Assembly: GCF_030272615.1 (NCBI RefSeq)
Contig: NC_081410.1
Location: 575,262,263 to 575,326,262 of the forward strand
Direction: 5' to 3'
Source of the DNA: Cryptomeria japonica
Taxonomy: Eukaryota; Streptophyta; Pinopsida; Cupressales; Cupressaceae
DNA length: 64,000 nt
Both the position numbers and the translations under genes were made by a program. Below the pieces are notes generated by a model that did not search any database, had not been told where the DNA came from, and saw nothing but the letters and a program-made list of their open reading frames with translations. Shown in pieces: positions 33,609 to 44,251 of this stretch (its first letter is position 1; each line of letters starts with the position of its first letter).

Positions 33609-35888
33609 TTACCTTTCTATCATACCTAAACCTTTTCTGAAGTGATCAACCTTCACTCTGGAAAGTGGTTTGGTCAGAATATCTGCAGTCTGATCTCCTG
33701 TGCTAACATATTCCAATTTGATCACATTTTTGTCTACCATGTCTCGCACATAATGGTATGGAATCTCAATATGCTTGGATCTGTCATGAAATACTGGATT
33801 TATAGAAAGCTTTATGCAACTCTAGCTGTCACAATGGATGACAGTGGGTTTCATGGGTTCACCAAATAGTCCCACAAGCAACTTCCTAAGCTATACTGCT
33901 TCTCGAGCAGCCATGGAAGCTGCAATGTACTCGGCCTCGGTGGAACTCTGAGCTACTGAAGACTGTTTTCTGTTGATCCAAAATATCATGGCTGATCCTA
34001 AACTGAAGCAACAACCTGAAGTGCTTTTCCTGTCAGTCACACTCTCAACCCAATCTGAGTCTGTAAATCCGTGTAGGTCTAGATTGACTTTCTCATATTT
34101 TAGACCAAGGTTTAGAGTACCTTGTAAGTATCTCATAATGTGTTTCACTGCAATCAAGTGAATTTCCTTAGGCTCACACATAAACTGACTTAAGGCATTG
34201 ACAGCATAACAGATATCTGGCCTTGTATTCGCCAGATACATCAGGGACCCAATCATCTGTCTGTAGAGTGTAGGATCAGTGGATTGTGACTCTGCTGTTG
34301 CTTCCCTAAGTTTATGTAAATTTGTTTCCATGGGAGACGTCATAGGTCTGCAGTTATGCATTCCGAATCTCTTCAAAATGTCCAAGGTATACTTTCCTTG
34401 GTTTAGTATAATATTGTCAGAATTCTGCCATACTTCCAATCCTAGGAAGTAATGAAGGAGTCCTAAGTCCTTCATATCAAATTCTTTGGATAGATCATTC
34501 TTGCATTGATCTATAAGATGATCATTTCTTGTGATTAATAAGTCATCAACATATAAAATCAACATTAGCATATCATCTTTATTTCTTTTGTAGTAGAGAT
34601 TAGGATCTGCATCATTTTTATAGAAGCCTAGTCCTGAGAGATAGGTGTCAATTCTTTCATACCAGGCCCTGGGGGCCTGTTTAAGCCCACAGAGAGCTTT
34701 CTTGAGTCTGCACACATGAGACTCTGCATCATGAATTTCAAACCCTTCAAGTTGCTCTAGGTAGACTTCTTCTGAGATCTCACCATTTAGAAATGTTGTC
34801 TTAACATCCATTTGGTGTAACTTCCATCCTTTAGTTGCTGCAATGGTTAATACAACTCTCACTGATGTATACCTGGCAACAGGTGCAAAGGTTTCTTCAT
34901 AGTCTATTCCCTCCCTTTGTGAGAATCCTCTGGCTACAAATCTGGCCTTGTGTTTCTCAATATTGCCGTCTGCAGCATGTTTGATTTTGAATAACCATTT
35001 AGATGAAACCACAAATTTTTTGGTTGGCCTAGGAACAATCTCCCAAACATCATTTTTCATAATGGATTGATACTCTTCAGACATGGTATCCTTCCATACT
35101 TGATGTTTCAGTGCATCTGATACATTGTTTGGTTCAGATTTAGAGAGATCTATCATAAGAGCAACATAGCTAGTGAATTTATTTGGTCTTTTGCTTTCCC
35201 TGAAGGTTCCTAAAGGAGCAGCAAACTTCTGAGCTTCTGCTACAATCTTGGTGGCCCATAGAGGTCTTTTCTTGAGGTTTTCTCTAGGTGAGTTTGAAGT
35301 TTCACCTATGGTTTCCTCAAGATTCTCCCTCTGAAACTCAAGAGTGGGGTCTTCTTCTATGTTAGGAGTGAGGATATAGATTTCAAGCTCTATTGTACTT
35401 AGGGCTCTTTTGAAGGCTAAGTCTTCTTCAAAGATTACATCTCTACTAAGTTCAATATTTCTCTGACCATGTATATATATTCTATAGGCTTTGGATGTTT
35501 CGCTATATCCTACAAGTATTCCCCTTTTTCCAGAAGGTTCTAGTTTTAGTCTTTTCTCTTTAGGTACATGTATATAGACAGGACACCCAAATATCCTAAG
35601 GTGGCTGATATCTGGCTTTAGTTTGGTAAATACTTCTTCGAGAGTTTTATCTTCAAGATGTGAGTGAGGACATCTGTTTTGGACATACACAGCAGTGTTA
35701 GTTGCTTCTGCCCAAAGATTGATATTTAGATTCTGATCAAGAATCATGGCTTTGGCAACTTCTACAATTGTCCTATTTTTCCTCTCAGCTACCCCATTTT
35801 GTTGAGGATTATAAGATATTGTTAGCTCCCTCTTAATCCTTGAGTTTTTACAAAAATCTCTAAATAATTCATGTGTATTCCCCCCCAT
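33609..35888 (-). pseudogene. Copia 1 integrase C-terminus, reverse transcriptase and RNase H
   Basis: The frame is open from 35888 to a TAG at 33890-33888. It holds the integrase Glu region (PQQNGVAERKNRTIVEVAKA), then RT with WLFKIKHAADGNIEKHKARF, MDVKTTFLNG and the catalytic YVDDLL. RNase H follows with TDSDW, RKSTSGCCFSLGSA and SSTEAEYIAAS. Beyond the TAG (where a Trp is usual), readable RNase H continues, with a second TAG near 33829, to a natural TAA at 33609 after GLGMIER. Confidence 0.9.
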
Positions 35889-36222
35889 TATCGGTCCTTA
35901 GGGTTTTGATTTTATTACCTGAGTAGTTCTCTGTCAGTGATTTAAACTCTTTAAACCTACTAAGGATCTCTTCTGATTCTTTACACTTCAGAAAGTAGAT
36001 CCAAGTTTTCCTAGAGTAGTCATCAACAAATATTACATAATACAAACATCCTCCTAGAGAGGGAGCGGGCATAGGTCCACATACATCAGAATGAATTAAC
36101 TCTAATACTTTGCTTGTTTTCCTAGTACTATTATGGAAGGCACCCTTGATATTTTTACCTAGCGCACATCCCTTGCATGCCTCTGAATGATATTTTTTGC
36201 AACTTAGGTAAACCTGTGACAA
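35869..36222 (-). pseudogene. Copia 1 integrase catalytic core, first part
   Basis: Reads HSDVCGPM, VDDYSRKTWIYFL and RTDNGGEYT, giving the first two Asp residues of the DDE triad. The frame shifts at a G7 run (plus strand 35880-35886) right after DNGG, separating it from the Glu part. The indel in or just after this run is the likely lesion. Confidence 0.85.
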
Positions 36223-36421
36223 GGTTTCCCATAGATGACAAAGCTCTATAATTCAAGTGGCCTAGTCTTCTATGCCAAACCTCATTTGCATTTGTTGCTT
36301 CGTGAATCATGGCTAGGTTGGGCTCTGTGCACAGCTCATACAAATAGCCTCGTCTTCGACCAATGACTTTAGCTTTCTTAATGGAAGAATTTTTTGGCCA
36401 AGACAACACCTTGTTCTCCAT
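36155..36421 (-). pseudogene. Copia 1 GAG-pre-integrase segment
   Basis: Reads NEVWHRRLGHLNYRALSSMG then LVTGLP, the pre-integrase zinc-binding region. It is separated from the protease part by an in-frame TGA at 36433-36431 and from the core by a frameshift near 36200. Confidence 0.8.
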
Positions 36422-36430
36422 GAAGGTTAT

Positions 36431-36808
36431 TCAGTATCCGTTATCTTCTAGGGCTGATATGGAGACTAGATTTCTCTTGATGCCGGGGACATACAGTACT
36501 CCTTCGAGTTGCAATGATATGCCTGTCTTCAGTTTGATGGTGCAGGAACCAATTCCTTTAACTGGATATGAGGAATCATCTCTGATGGTTACTTCCTCTT
36601 CATTATCCTCTGTCGTGGAGTCTAGCACTTCTCTAAACCCTGTAATGTGTCTAGATGAACCGCTGTCGATCACCCAAGAGTTAGACTTATTTGATGCATG
36701 GCTTGTAAGTGCTGAGTAGAGGACAGTTCTGGGAGTTATCTTCTCTTTTAGATTTTCCTGCTCTGGCAAATGTGGCTTGTTTGGCTCTCTCTGGACATTT
36801 TGCAACAA
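36431..36808 (-). pseudogene. Copia 1 protease segment
   Basis: Contains SWVIDSGSSRHITG with the catalytic DSGS of copia aspartic proteases, and YPVKGIGSCTIKLKTG. A frame overlap with gag at 36687-36808 marks a frameshift after the zinc knuckle. Confidence 0.85.
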
Positions 36809-37547
36809 AGTGCCCGAACTTATCGCACCTATAGCATTGAATATGTGATAGGTCTCTCTTCGAAGTGTTCTTGCCTTGATGACCCTTCCTCTTCCTAAAT
36901 TGCTTCTTCTTGGTTGTCTTATTTGTGTTAGTATTTAGGACTTGAAAGTCTTCATCAATGTTCTTTTGTTTTATTCCCATCTTGTTCAATCTTGATTCTT
37001 CTTGGAGACAATCGTCCCTTAATCTTTCAAACTTAGGATATTTGGACCTTGCACTGATGCCTTGGACGAATGTACTCCATCCACTAGGCAACCCATCTAG
37101 AGCAATGAGTGTTAACTCTTTGCTTTTGATCTCGTAATCCAGAGTTGCTAGTTCATCTCTTAGAGTTGATATCCGCATAAAGTAGGCGTTGATTGTCTCC
37201 CCCTTGTTCATGGTGATATGATTTATTTCTCGTTTTAATGCCAAAGTTCGACTTGCATTCGATATCTCAAATGTGCTTTCAAGTGCTTTGAACATTTTAT
37301 AGGCTATCTGATGTTTTCTTATGATGGGCATTATGTTGTTTCTCACCCCATCAACTATTATTTTGATGGTTTTTTCATTTCCTTCAATCCATGTGGTTTT
37401 GTCAGGTTCATTTTCAGGTTGATCATTTTTAGTATGAACAAATGAATCTACTTTGTTCTCTTTTAAGATCATCTGGATTCTGAACTTCCAGGCTGAAAAA
37501 TCATTGCCACCTCCGAGTCTGTCTTCGAATCTGATAGCGTTGGCCAT
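36687..37547 (-). CDS. gag: Copia 1 gag, frame open to a frameshifted end
   Basis: The ATG at 37547 starts MANAIRFEDRLGGGNDFSAW, typical of copia gag with the early FxGxNxxxW-like pattern. A UBN2/retrotran_gag-like middle follows (HITMNKGETINAYFMRISTL). A CCHC knuckle CYRCDKFGHFVAKC lies at about residues 238-251. After the knuckle the frame leaves the ancestral one and ends at 36687. The protein would package RNA. Confidence 0.8.
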   Translation of the reverse strand: MANAIRFEDRLGGGNDFSAWKFRIQMILKENKVDSFVHTKNDQPENEPDKTTWIEGNEKTIKIIVDGVRNNIMPIIRKHQIAYKMFKALESTFEISNASRTLALKREINHITMNKGETINAYFMRISTLRDELATLDYEIKSKELTLIALDGLPSGWSTFVQGISARSKYPKFERLRDDCLQEESRLNKMGIKQKNIDEDFQVLNTNTNKTTKKKQFRKRKGHQGKNTSKRDLSHIQCYRCDKFGHFVAKCPERAKQATFARAGKSKREDNSQNCPLLSTYKPCIK

Positions 37548-37624
37548 TGGAGAAATGTGATGTAGTATATAACCTTTTTCTTAAATTATTCACAAAATCG
37601 AATAGCCTCAAGTTCGATCAACTT

Positions 37625-37637
37625 GGCTCTGATACCA
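37625..37637 (-). other. Primer-binding site of copia 1
   Basis: TGGTATCAGAGCC immediately after the 5' LTR on the minus strand. It is complementary to the 3' end of initiator Met tRNA, as in most plant copia elements. Confidence 0.85.
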
Positions 37638-38398
37638 TGTAAAAGTTACTGCAATTTCCAATTTAATAAACAAGTTATATGCTAGATAGTATATTTCTGA
37701 TTTTGGTATTATTATTATGACAATAATATTATTGTCTTTCTTTTCTACAGGTCTGAAGGAAGAACATGTATCGATTTCAATGTCGTTCCTTTTCTTTTGT
37801 ATGTTGTATATATATAGTAAAGCAATCATGATCAAGTGGCACCTTGATTGGACATGTCTTTCAGACATGTCCGACCAAGATGTCACTTGGTCGTAACTGT
37901 TTACTAATTCATTCGGTGTTTATGATAACTTAATCGGTGCCATTACTAAATGATAACAGATCGATAAACACACCCGATAATGAATCGGTGTCAAGGAAAA
38001 TGTTAACTGATTGATATAACCACACCCGAATGAATCGGTGTCAAGGCAAAAGTTAACCAATCGATATGACCACACTCGAATGAATCGGTGTCAAAGCAAA
38101 TGTTAACCGATCGATAACTAATAGCATTATATATGTGCTACTGAGTTAATACCCCGATAGCATATTAATGCCGATCCATTTATGGATCGACATTAATGTG
38201 CTATCGGGTTACTAGCCCGATAGCATTAGATCAACGCTTAACTTTGTTAAGCAAGTCGTCGATCTTAACCCATCTTTATCAATGTCAATATTATAATTAG
38301 ATAAACATATTCAGTTTGGAAAGCATAATCAAAACAAAACAGGAGAGATTGATAGGTTAGGAGAGACATATCTTGCATAAGCTACTAATGCATTAACA
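37638..38398 (-). repeat. 5' LTR of copia 1
   Basis: 761 bp. It differs from the 3' LTR by about two dozen substitutions and a 14 bp duplication around TTTCAGACATGTC near 37859-37872. It has the same internal tandem units and palindromes. Confidence 0.9.
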
Positions 38399-38403
38399 GT
38401 TTT

Positions 38404-38689
38404 TATGTTGTCATCCCAAAATGAGAATGTATGGATAAAGTCTTTTTGTAATTCATTCCACTCCTTAGATTTGGCTCTTCTTTCTTGGTTAATATAAAAG
38501 GTTAAAGATTTTGAATTTTGAAAATTTCTCAATTGTCCCTAGTAAGACGTAACCAAGGTCTTGGTAACAGAACTAATGTTAGCAAGAAATCTGGGGGCAT
38601 ACAGACTAAAGTTCTGAACTCCAATGACTTTCATAGTGTTTCAATTTATACCCCAAACTCAATCCTATTAAGGAACAAGGCAGGAGACT
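38404..38689 (-). pseudogene. Gypsy 1 gag, N-terminal part
   Basis: The minus strand reads FSLYAPRFLANISSVTKTL, then NQERRAKSKEWNELQKDFIH and TFSFWDDNIKT up to the copia 1 insertion. The W-x2-L-x2-DFIHxFSF pattern is typical of gypsy gag. The frame continues at 32304 on the far side of copia 1. Confidence 0.6.
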
Positions 38690-38760
38690 AACTGCTTAAC
38701 AGATTATCAAGAACGTGCCATAAAACATCATATATGGAACCCCCAAAGCATTTATATTAA
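38690..38760 (-). repeat. Gypsy 1 5' LTR remnant
   Basis: Shares AATTAATATAAATGC and TTCCATATATGATGT in the same order with the 3' LTR at 21868-22231. Only its final part is present before gypsy 2 sequence begins. Confidence 0.5.
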
Positions 38761-38789
38761 TTCAATACTTTTTGGAGATTGGCACTCTA

Positions 38790-39460
38790 TTCTCAAACTC
38801 TCTTGGGAATTGACAAATCCCAAATACACTAGTTCGTTATTCATAAAACTACACTTATCCAAATTAAAAACTTTTTTCACAATCTTTGCAAGAGTAGCCT
38901 AAAATGTTCCTCCTTCATTTACTAAAAATCAAAATGTAATCTAAAAAATCATAACTTACCAAGAAAGGGCTTCAATATGTTCATCAACTATCATAAGCAT
39001 GCCCAATGCATTGGTCAATCCAACTAGCATAACTAGCTACTTGTACAACTCATCCTTTGGCTTGAATATGGTCTTCTATTCATCTCCTCTCCAATCTAAA
39101 TCTAATGATATCCAGTCTTCAAGTCAATTTTTGTAAAATATTTGGCTCCACTTAAACAATCCATCAAGTCATCCATTCAAAATAATGAAAATCAATACTT
39201 CATTATTATCTTGTTGATGGCTCATTAATCCATGCACATACACCATTCACCATACTTCTTGGGTGCTAATACTCTTAGTATTGCACATGGGCTCAAAAAT
39301 TTCCCTTATTAGCCCTTTATTAACTATGTCTTGGACATGCTTCTTCACTTCCTCATTCTTTATTGGTTTCATCTTGTATGCTACCTTGTCTGGCAAACTT
39401 GCTCCAAGAATTAAATCCATGTGATCGCTAATACTTATCATGGGTGGTAACCCATTCAAT
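38790..39460 (-). pseudogene. Gypsy 2 reverse transcriptase, heavily decayed
   Basis: 39459-39247 reads MNGLPPMISISDHMDLILGA, then DKVAYKMKPIKNEEVKKHVQ and KGLIREIFEPM, the N-terminal RT region of plant gypsy elements. Further left the reading continues through many stops (FKPKDELYK, LVMLVGLTNALG, and an altered YxDD region). The RNase H and integrase are not found. Confidence 0.8.
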
Positions 39461-39699
39461 AACTTATTTGAAAGAATTATAAAATTTTACGTAAATGGTG
39501 TGTGTTGCCCCAAAACCACCAACAAACTCAATTGATACATTGTGTAGTTATATTTTGCATAAAATTTATGTTTTTTTTTTTTTTAAAGTTTTTTCCTAAA
39601 ATTTAGTGGTTTTTAAGTGGTTGAGTTTTTCCCAAGTGCTCTTTGAATCCAAATCTCTGAAACGAGTTAAAAGGACAACACATTCTATGCACTTTTATA

Positions 39700-40330
39700 T
39701 CTTTTAAAAAACAAATCCTAAAACCAAACATACCTTTGCATTGTTATTCACTTCCTCTCCCTTGTCTTTTAATGGGCTCAATGTCAATTCTTTCCCATCC
39801 TTTACGATGGTACAAGTGTTCATCTCACCATCAAGTAAAAGGCTTTTATCATATTGCCATGCTCCTCCAACAAACCATAACAAGCATCCGTAGGCATAAT
39901 ACCACACAATAGTTTGTCATTATATGCACCAATCTAAAAATCTAGTAAACATTATTCACTCATTGAGAGTTGATCTTCCTTCTGCAGCCATGAGATCTTG
40001 TATGGCCTAGGATGTTTGAACTTCTTTAGCTTGAGCCTCACCACCATCTCCTTGGGCACCAAGTTGTTTGTGTGTCCATTGTCAACAACTCTATAACATT
40101 TTTCTTCAGACTTAACTATGGTCTAGAATACATTCTTCCTCTATGTGGGCTCACGCTCTTCTATCTTTAATTTTAAAAACATTATCTTCATCATGAGAGA
40201 CTCTCCTTGCTCTAATTCTTTCATATGGAAAGGTGATGCTACAATCTTCTCTTCCATAGTATCCTCTTCCTCTTGTATCTTGATTGAAATTCTCACTTCA
40301 AGAGGTGCTAGATTCCCTCTAATCTATATG
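39700..40330 (-). pseudogene. Gypsy 2 protease and linker
   Basis: The minus strand reads VVDNGHTNNLV, EMVVRLKL and FKHPRPYKISWLQ, then YDKSLLLDGEMNTCTIVKDG and LTLSPLK. This follows the gypsy protease pattern (usually DGGS with TN, then KHPxPYKxxWL). The active-site Gly-Gly-Ser is altered, consistent with decay. Confidence 0.75.
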
Positions 40331-40491
40331 TTGTTTGTAGTAACCCCTAACAACAACATTCATATAAATTACTCATATCAAAAAAAAATACAATGGAATT
40401 TAACCAAAGCATTCATACAAAATACTTGGATTTGAAATGTCCACATTAAATAAACAAATCTAAATATATAAAATGGTTGGAATGAAGTAAT

Positions 40492-40810
40492 TGTTAACAC
40501 AAACCAACTGCCACTAGACCAAAAGTTTGAACTGTTAGTGAGAGCACCATCGGTGAGGTTAGGGTGTAGAGGAGGGTTGAGGGTCCAACATGGCAATAGT
40601 TTAGCCCCCTGAGCCGAGAGGTCCCTATTGGACACAATCAACCACGACGCGAGTAAGTTGTCACTGGCACGAGTCGAACCCTACCCAACAGAGTTGCCAG
40701 TTTTGTTAACACAAACCAACTACCACTACACCAAAAGTTTGAACTGTTGGTATGAGCATCATCAAAGAGGTTAGGGTGTCGAGGAGGGTTAAGGGTCCGA
40801 CGTGACAACA
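40492..40810 (-). mobile_element. TRIM-like element 2 (107 bp terminal direct repeats)
   Basis: Two 107 bp direct repeats (40492-40598 and 40704-40810) flank 105 bp. They start TGTTAACACAAACC on the plus strand and end in CAACA or, mutated, CAATA. The flanks GTAAT (40487-40491) and ATAAT (40811-40815) are a one-mismatch target duplication. The minus strand has a purine run AGGGGG before the 3' repeat. The repeats differ at about 15 sites, so it is old. It sits inside gypsy 2. Confidence 0.7.
40640..40740 (-). other. Pol III A/B-box-like pair in TRIM-like element 2
   Basis: On the minus strand TGGTGTAGTGG (A-box consensus match, in the LTR end) is followed about 50 bp later by GGTTCGACTCG (one base off a B box, in the interior). 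CTGGCA and TGCCAG flank the B-box-like part as a 6 bp stem. No full cloverleaf could be drawn. Confidence 0.4.
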
Positions 40811-40815
40811 ATAAT

Positions 40816-41260
40816 TCATTCACGCATTCGATGCAAATGATTACATAAATTTTTTGCTACAAGTTTTTGCCAATAATCACTAAAATATCCAGATGTTGCT
40901 ATAGACCTTCGGATTGAAGCATTAAGGCAACCTTTGTATGAAGTTGCCCTCCAAAAGCCAAAGGGCTTTTGGCCTCCAATCTCGAAATCCAAAGGTTTTT
41001 TTCCTTGGAACCGATAACTAAACAAAAGTGTTTGTAAAGGGCTTTTGTCCTCCAATCACCAAATCCAAAGGTTTTTGTCTTTAGATCCAAATTAATAAAA
41101 TTGGATGCATTGTATAAGAGTTGAAGGCCTAATATGAGCCCAAACATGACAAGAATCATTTGAGAGCTTTTTACCATTTACATTCAAATTTGGGCCCATT
41201 AAGAGTAATTAGGGGTCAAAATATCCTATTGACACTTTTAGAAAGGTAGGCTATCATTGA
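40816..41260. repeat. Non-coding stretch with a short direct duplication
   Basis: GGGCTTTTGGCCTCCAATC... AAATCCAAAGGTTTTT occurs at about 40964-41005 and, slightly changed, at 41039-41080. It lies between gypsy 2 gag and protease, and no domain was read in it. Confidence 0.5.
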
Positions 41261-41349
41261 CAACCCCAAAGGTTTGAAGAGGAATGTCTAAGTGGAGAAG
41301 TAGGGGTTGGTGAATCAAGATGACAGATGAATGGGGAGCCATAAGTTTG

Positions 41350-42260
41350 AGGTCCCACAAGAGAGAAGGATGCTAGTTGCGAGACCACAAGGAATTGAAA
41401 AAGGGATGTGAGTATAAGAAAGTTCAAAATGTCGCCCAAAACAAGAAAGTGACTTGGACAATTTCATACTTAGGATTAGAAGCATTAGATTCACTTTTAT
41501 CATCATTGAATTGTCCTCTTCTCCTAAAGGATCTACCTCTTCCTCTTGAGTTACTATGTTGTTTTTTGGCCAATGTCTCTTCTACCTTTAAGGTATATTG
41601 ATAAGCCTCCTCCACTAGTCTCACTTGGATCATGTTGATCTCATCTTGGATTGACATTCAAAGTCTATCGATGTATCTTGTAATCATTTCGTCAACATCT
41701 TCTACATGGTTGGCTCAAATATTGAGCTTGTAGAAATCCTTTGTGTAGGACTTAACATTCGTCTCCCTCTATTTCAAATTTTGTAATTGCTTCAAAAAAT
41801 TCAATTGCCAATGCACCAATAAGAATTTTTCTGTTAATTTTGTAACATTCAATTCCAAAATTAAATCTTCTCCTTAACTCTCCTTTATCGATCCATATAC
41901 ACATGATCCCACCATCAAGATGCATGATCTTTCAACTTCATATTGGAGAAATTTTACACTCTTCATGTCTTCTATTGACTCAAAATCATAATATTCTTCC
42001 ATTTTTAAAATCCATTCTATAAACTCCTCAAGGCTCAAGATCCCATTGCAACATGGCGTTTCCATCATAGATATGTTTTTTATGATTGACATAGCTCTCA
42101 AAAATGATTCATTCATGTAGTCTTCCACTCTTTGATCTAATTCTTCTTCATCATCCTCACTTATATCTTCAATATGTCACCTCTTCCTTGTGCTCCCTCT
42201 ATTGCTTCCAATCTAGTCATCATTGCTCTTAGCATTTTTGTCATACCAATGCATTTCTCT
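41350..42260 (-). pseudogene. Gypsy 2 gag, decayed
   Basis: From about 42245 the minus strand reads MTKMLRAMMTRLEAIEGA, then SEDDEEELDQRVEDYMNES. The core follows (LEEFIEWILKMEEYYDFESI), then VEEAYQYTLKVEETLAKKQH and an Arg-rich tail RGRGRSFRRRGQFNDD. This order is typical of plant gypsy gag. Stops and frame changes occur throughout. Confidence 0.75.
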
Positions 42261-42361
42261 GACTTCTTGGTCTACTTCTATGAGCCATGTCTTCCACTCC
42301 AATTCTCTACAATCATTAGATCCTCACACCTACAACAATTTCATAGGGCTCTCCAATACTA

Positions 42362-42373
42362 GCTCTGATAACA
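42362..42373 (-). other. Gypsy 2 primer-binding site, mutated
   Basis: TGTTATCAGAGC on the minus strand, one base from TGGTATCAGAGC, about 120 bp upstream of the gag start. It implies that the 5' LTR lies immediately to the right of 42374; its outer limit was not found. Confidence 0.6.
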
Positions 42374-43248
42374 CGTGATGAATAAAAGAACAAGTGCCTA
42401 GTGAAAGGTAATTGATCCTAGAAGCTCAACATGCAAAACCAAGCTACAAAGACAAAATGGGAGGACAATAACTCAAAAATCATGAATTCAAATAACAACT
42501 TCCTAGCATGCAGCCCAACCACAAGGCAATACAATGAACTCATAATTTTTTTAACTACTCTGCCTCTGCTTCTTTTCTCTCATGCTCTTGTTACTTGTCT
42601 TTATCTTCCAACATATTTCTTCCTTTTTATGGAAGATATATCCACCTCCAAAAAATGTAACCCTTACCAACCATAAAGACTCCACCAATCAAGAATAGGT
42701 GTATAAGGTGAGACATTGTCAAAAAGTTGCAACAAATGATAATACCATGACTTGGAATGGGCGATTGAGAAAAGCAATTAGCAAAGAATGGGCAAATGGT
42801 AACAACCAATTATAGACAACATGTTTTAAATACACGACTTCATAAAATCACCCAACATAGAGGCATTGTAGATACTACACCCACATCCTTACTAGGATCA
42901 CCCTGAGATAGGGTAAAATGCCTACCATGTGAACCCTAGTAACAACTCAAAACAATAGAAGAAAGATGCCATGCACGTGAGAGAACAATTTGGTATTCCA
43001 ACTTGGAACAAATAGGGATAAAATCACATAACCTTAGAAAAACAAACAGCAATTTGTCATGCCCTTAGAGGTGGACCCCACCATGACAACGACGAGCAAA
43101 AAAACTAGAACTTGTAACAAAAAAAAACGAGCAAAACAAAAAAATTAAGGACCGTTGCTTTTGGGTAATGCAAGATTGTTGGTGAGCCAAATGCTATTGC
43201 ATCAAAGAGGTTTGAATTTCAAAAGATGCAAACCCTAAAATAAACTTT
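42374..43248. other. Probable gypsy 2 5' LTR region, otherwise unassigned
   Basis: Non-coding. By position it should include the gypsy 2 5' LTR, but no matching 3' LTR is available to delimit it. It contains the pre-insertion flank of copia 2. Confidence 0.35.
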
Positions 43249-43253
43249 CCAAT

Positions 43254-43532
43254 TATTAGAATATTTAATTATATTTTAGTCACCTATATTTAGTTCCTTG
43301 TTTAATGGTCATTTAGCTTTAAGTTAATTAGCTTTTAAGCTTTATTTAGCATTTAGCTTTTTCTTTTTAATTAATTAGCTTTTAAGCTTAATTTAGCTTT
43401 TAGCTCTTTAATCTTTTACTTTAACGTTATGTTCTAATTATAGAACATCGTCTTGTAACCTCTATATATACGTGTGTATATCGTTCAATGTAATCATCCG
43501 ATTATTGAATCATTCATTCAATTTATTTTTCA
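43254..43532 (+). repeat. 5' LTR of copia 2
   Basis: 279 bp, start TATTAGAATATTTAATT, end ATTTATTTTTCA. It has repeated TTAGCTTTTAAGCTT blocks and a TATATATA at about 43463-43470 as a probable TATA box. Confidence 0.92.
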
Positions 43533-43544
43533 TGGTATCAAAGC
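43533..43544 (+). other. Primer-binding site of copia 2
   Basis: TGGTATCAAAGC immediately after the LTR end CA. This is the Met-tRNA type with one substitution from TGGTATCAGAGC, shared with TRIM-like element 1. Confidence 0.85.
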
Positions 43545-44251
43545 ATGGGAATTAAAATTTTCAAAAATTTTTGTTATTAAAATTTTTCGAAGTTTTTATT
43601 GAAGAGATTTTTTTTTTAAACTGTTTTTTTTTAAAAAGCAGATTTTTTTTTCTCTTCCTGGGCAGTTTTTTTTTTGCAGGTTGAAAATTTTCCTAGGATT
43701 TCTGCAATTTTCGACTAGGGTTTTGACCCTTCAGTTCAAGTCGAAATTTTATTTTGGTTGCAAATTCTTGGTGGGTTTTTCGAGACCTCAATTGGGTCAT
43801 TGTCAAATTTTTCTGGGTGCATCGTTTTCCATGCCTCAATTTTTGAGCCGTCGGATCTGCATTCTGTTTTTAGATTCTTGGTGGGTTTTTCAAGAGCTTT
43901 TCTAGGTTGGTCTCAGATTTTTCTAGGTGCCTTGTTTTACATGCCTCGATTTTTGTGCCAGCAAATTTGCCTTGGAATTTAAAAACAGTTCACAATTTCT
44001 GCTATTTCTGTGGACGTTGGGATTTTTGCTGTTTTTTTTTGGCACCATTTATGCTGTTTTAAGTGTGCAAAAAAATTTAATTTTTGGGTTTCTTCCAAAC
44101 CTCGAAATTCGTGCCTTGGAATTCATGCCAAAATTCTCCTATAGGGTTTCAGTTTTTTCAGCAGCTGTTTCTATTTTGATTTTTTTTTAAATCAGATTCT
44201 TTTTGTCTCTTGCTTTCACTTAGTTGACCTCGATCAACCTCGATTTCCGTG
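43545..44251 (+). other. Untranslated leader of copia 2
   Basis: T-rich leader of 0.7 kb with repeated phrases such as TTCTTGGTGGGTTTTTC (twice). The part 43696-43810 is shared with the non-autonomous element at 24876-26570, suggesting that packaging or dimerisation signals lie there. Confidence 0.7.

Larger units (their letters stand above)
32310..38398 (-). mobile_element. Copia 1: complete but defective Ty1/copia element
   Basis: 6.1 kb with LTRs of 747 and 761 bp starting TGTTAATGC and ending CTTTTACA (minus sense). The target duplication GTTTT is at 32305-32309 and 38399-38403. A primer-binding site, polypurine tract and gag-protease-integrase-RT-RNase H order are all present. The LTRs differ at about 3% plus a 14 bp indel. 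Frames are broken by stops and shifts, so it is not autonomous now. It interrupts gypsy 1 gag. Confidence 0.9.
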
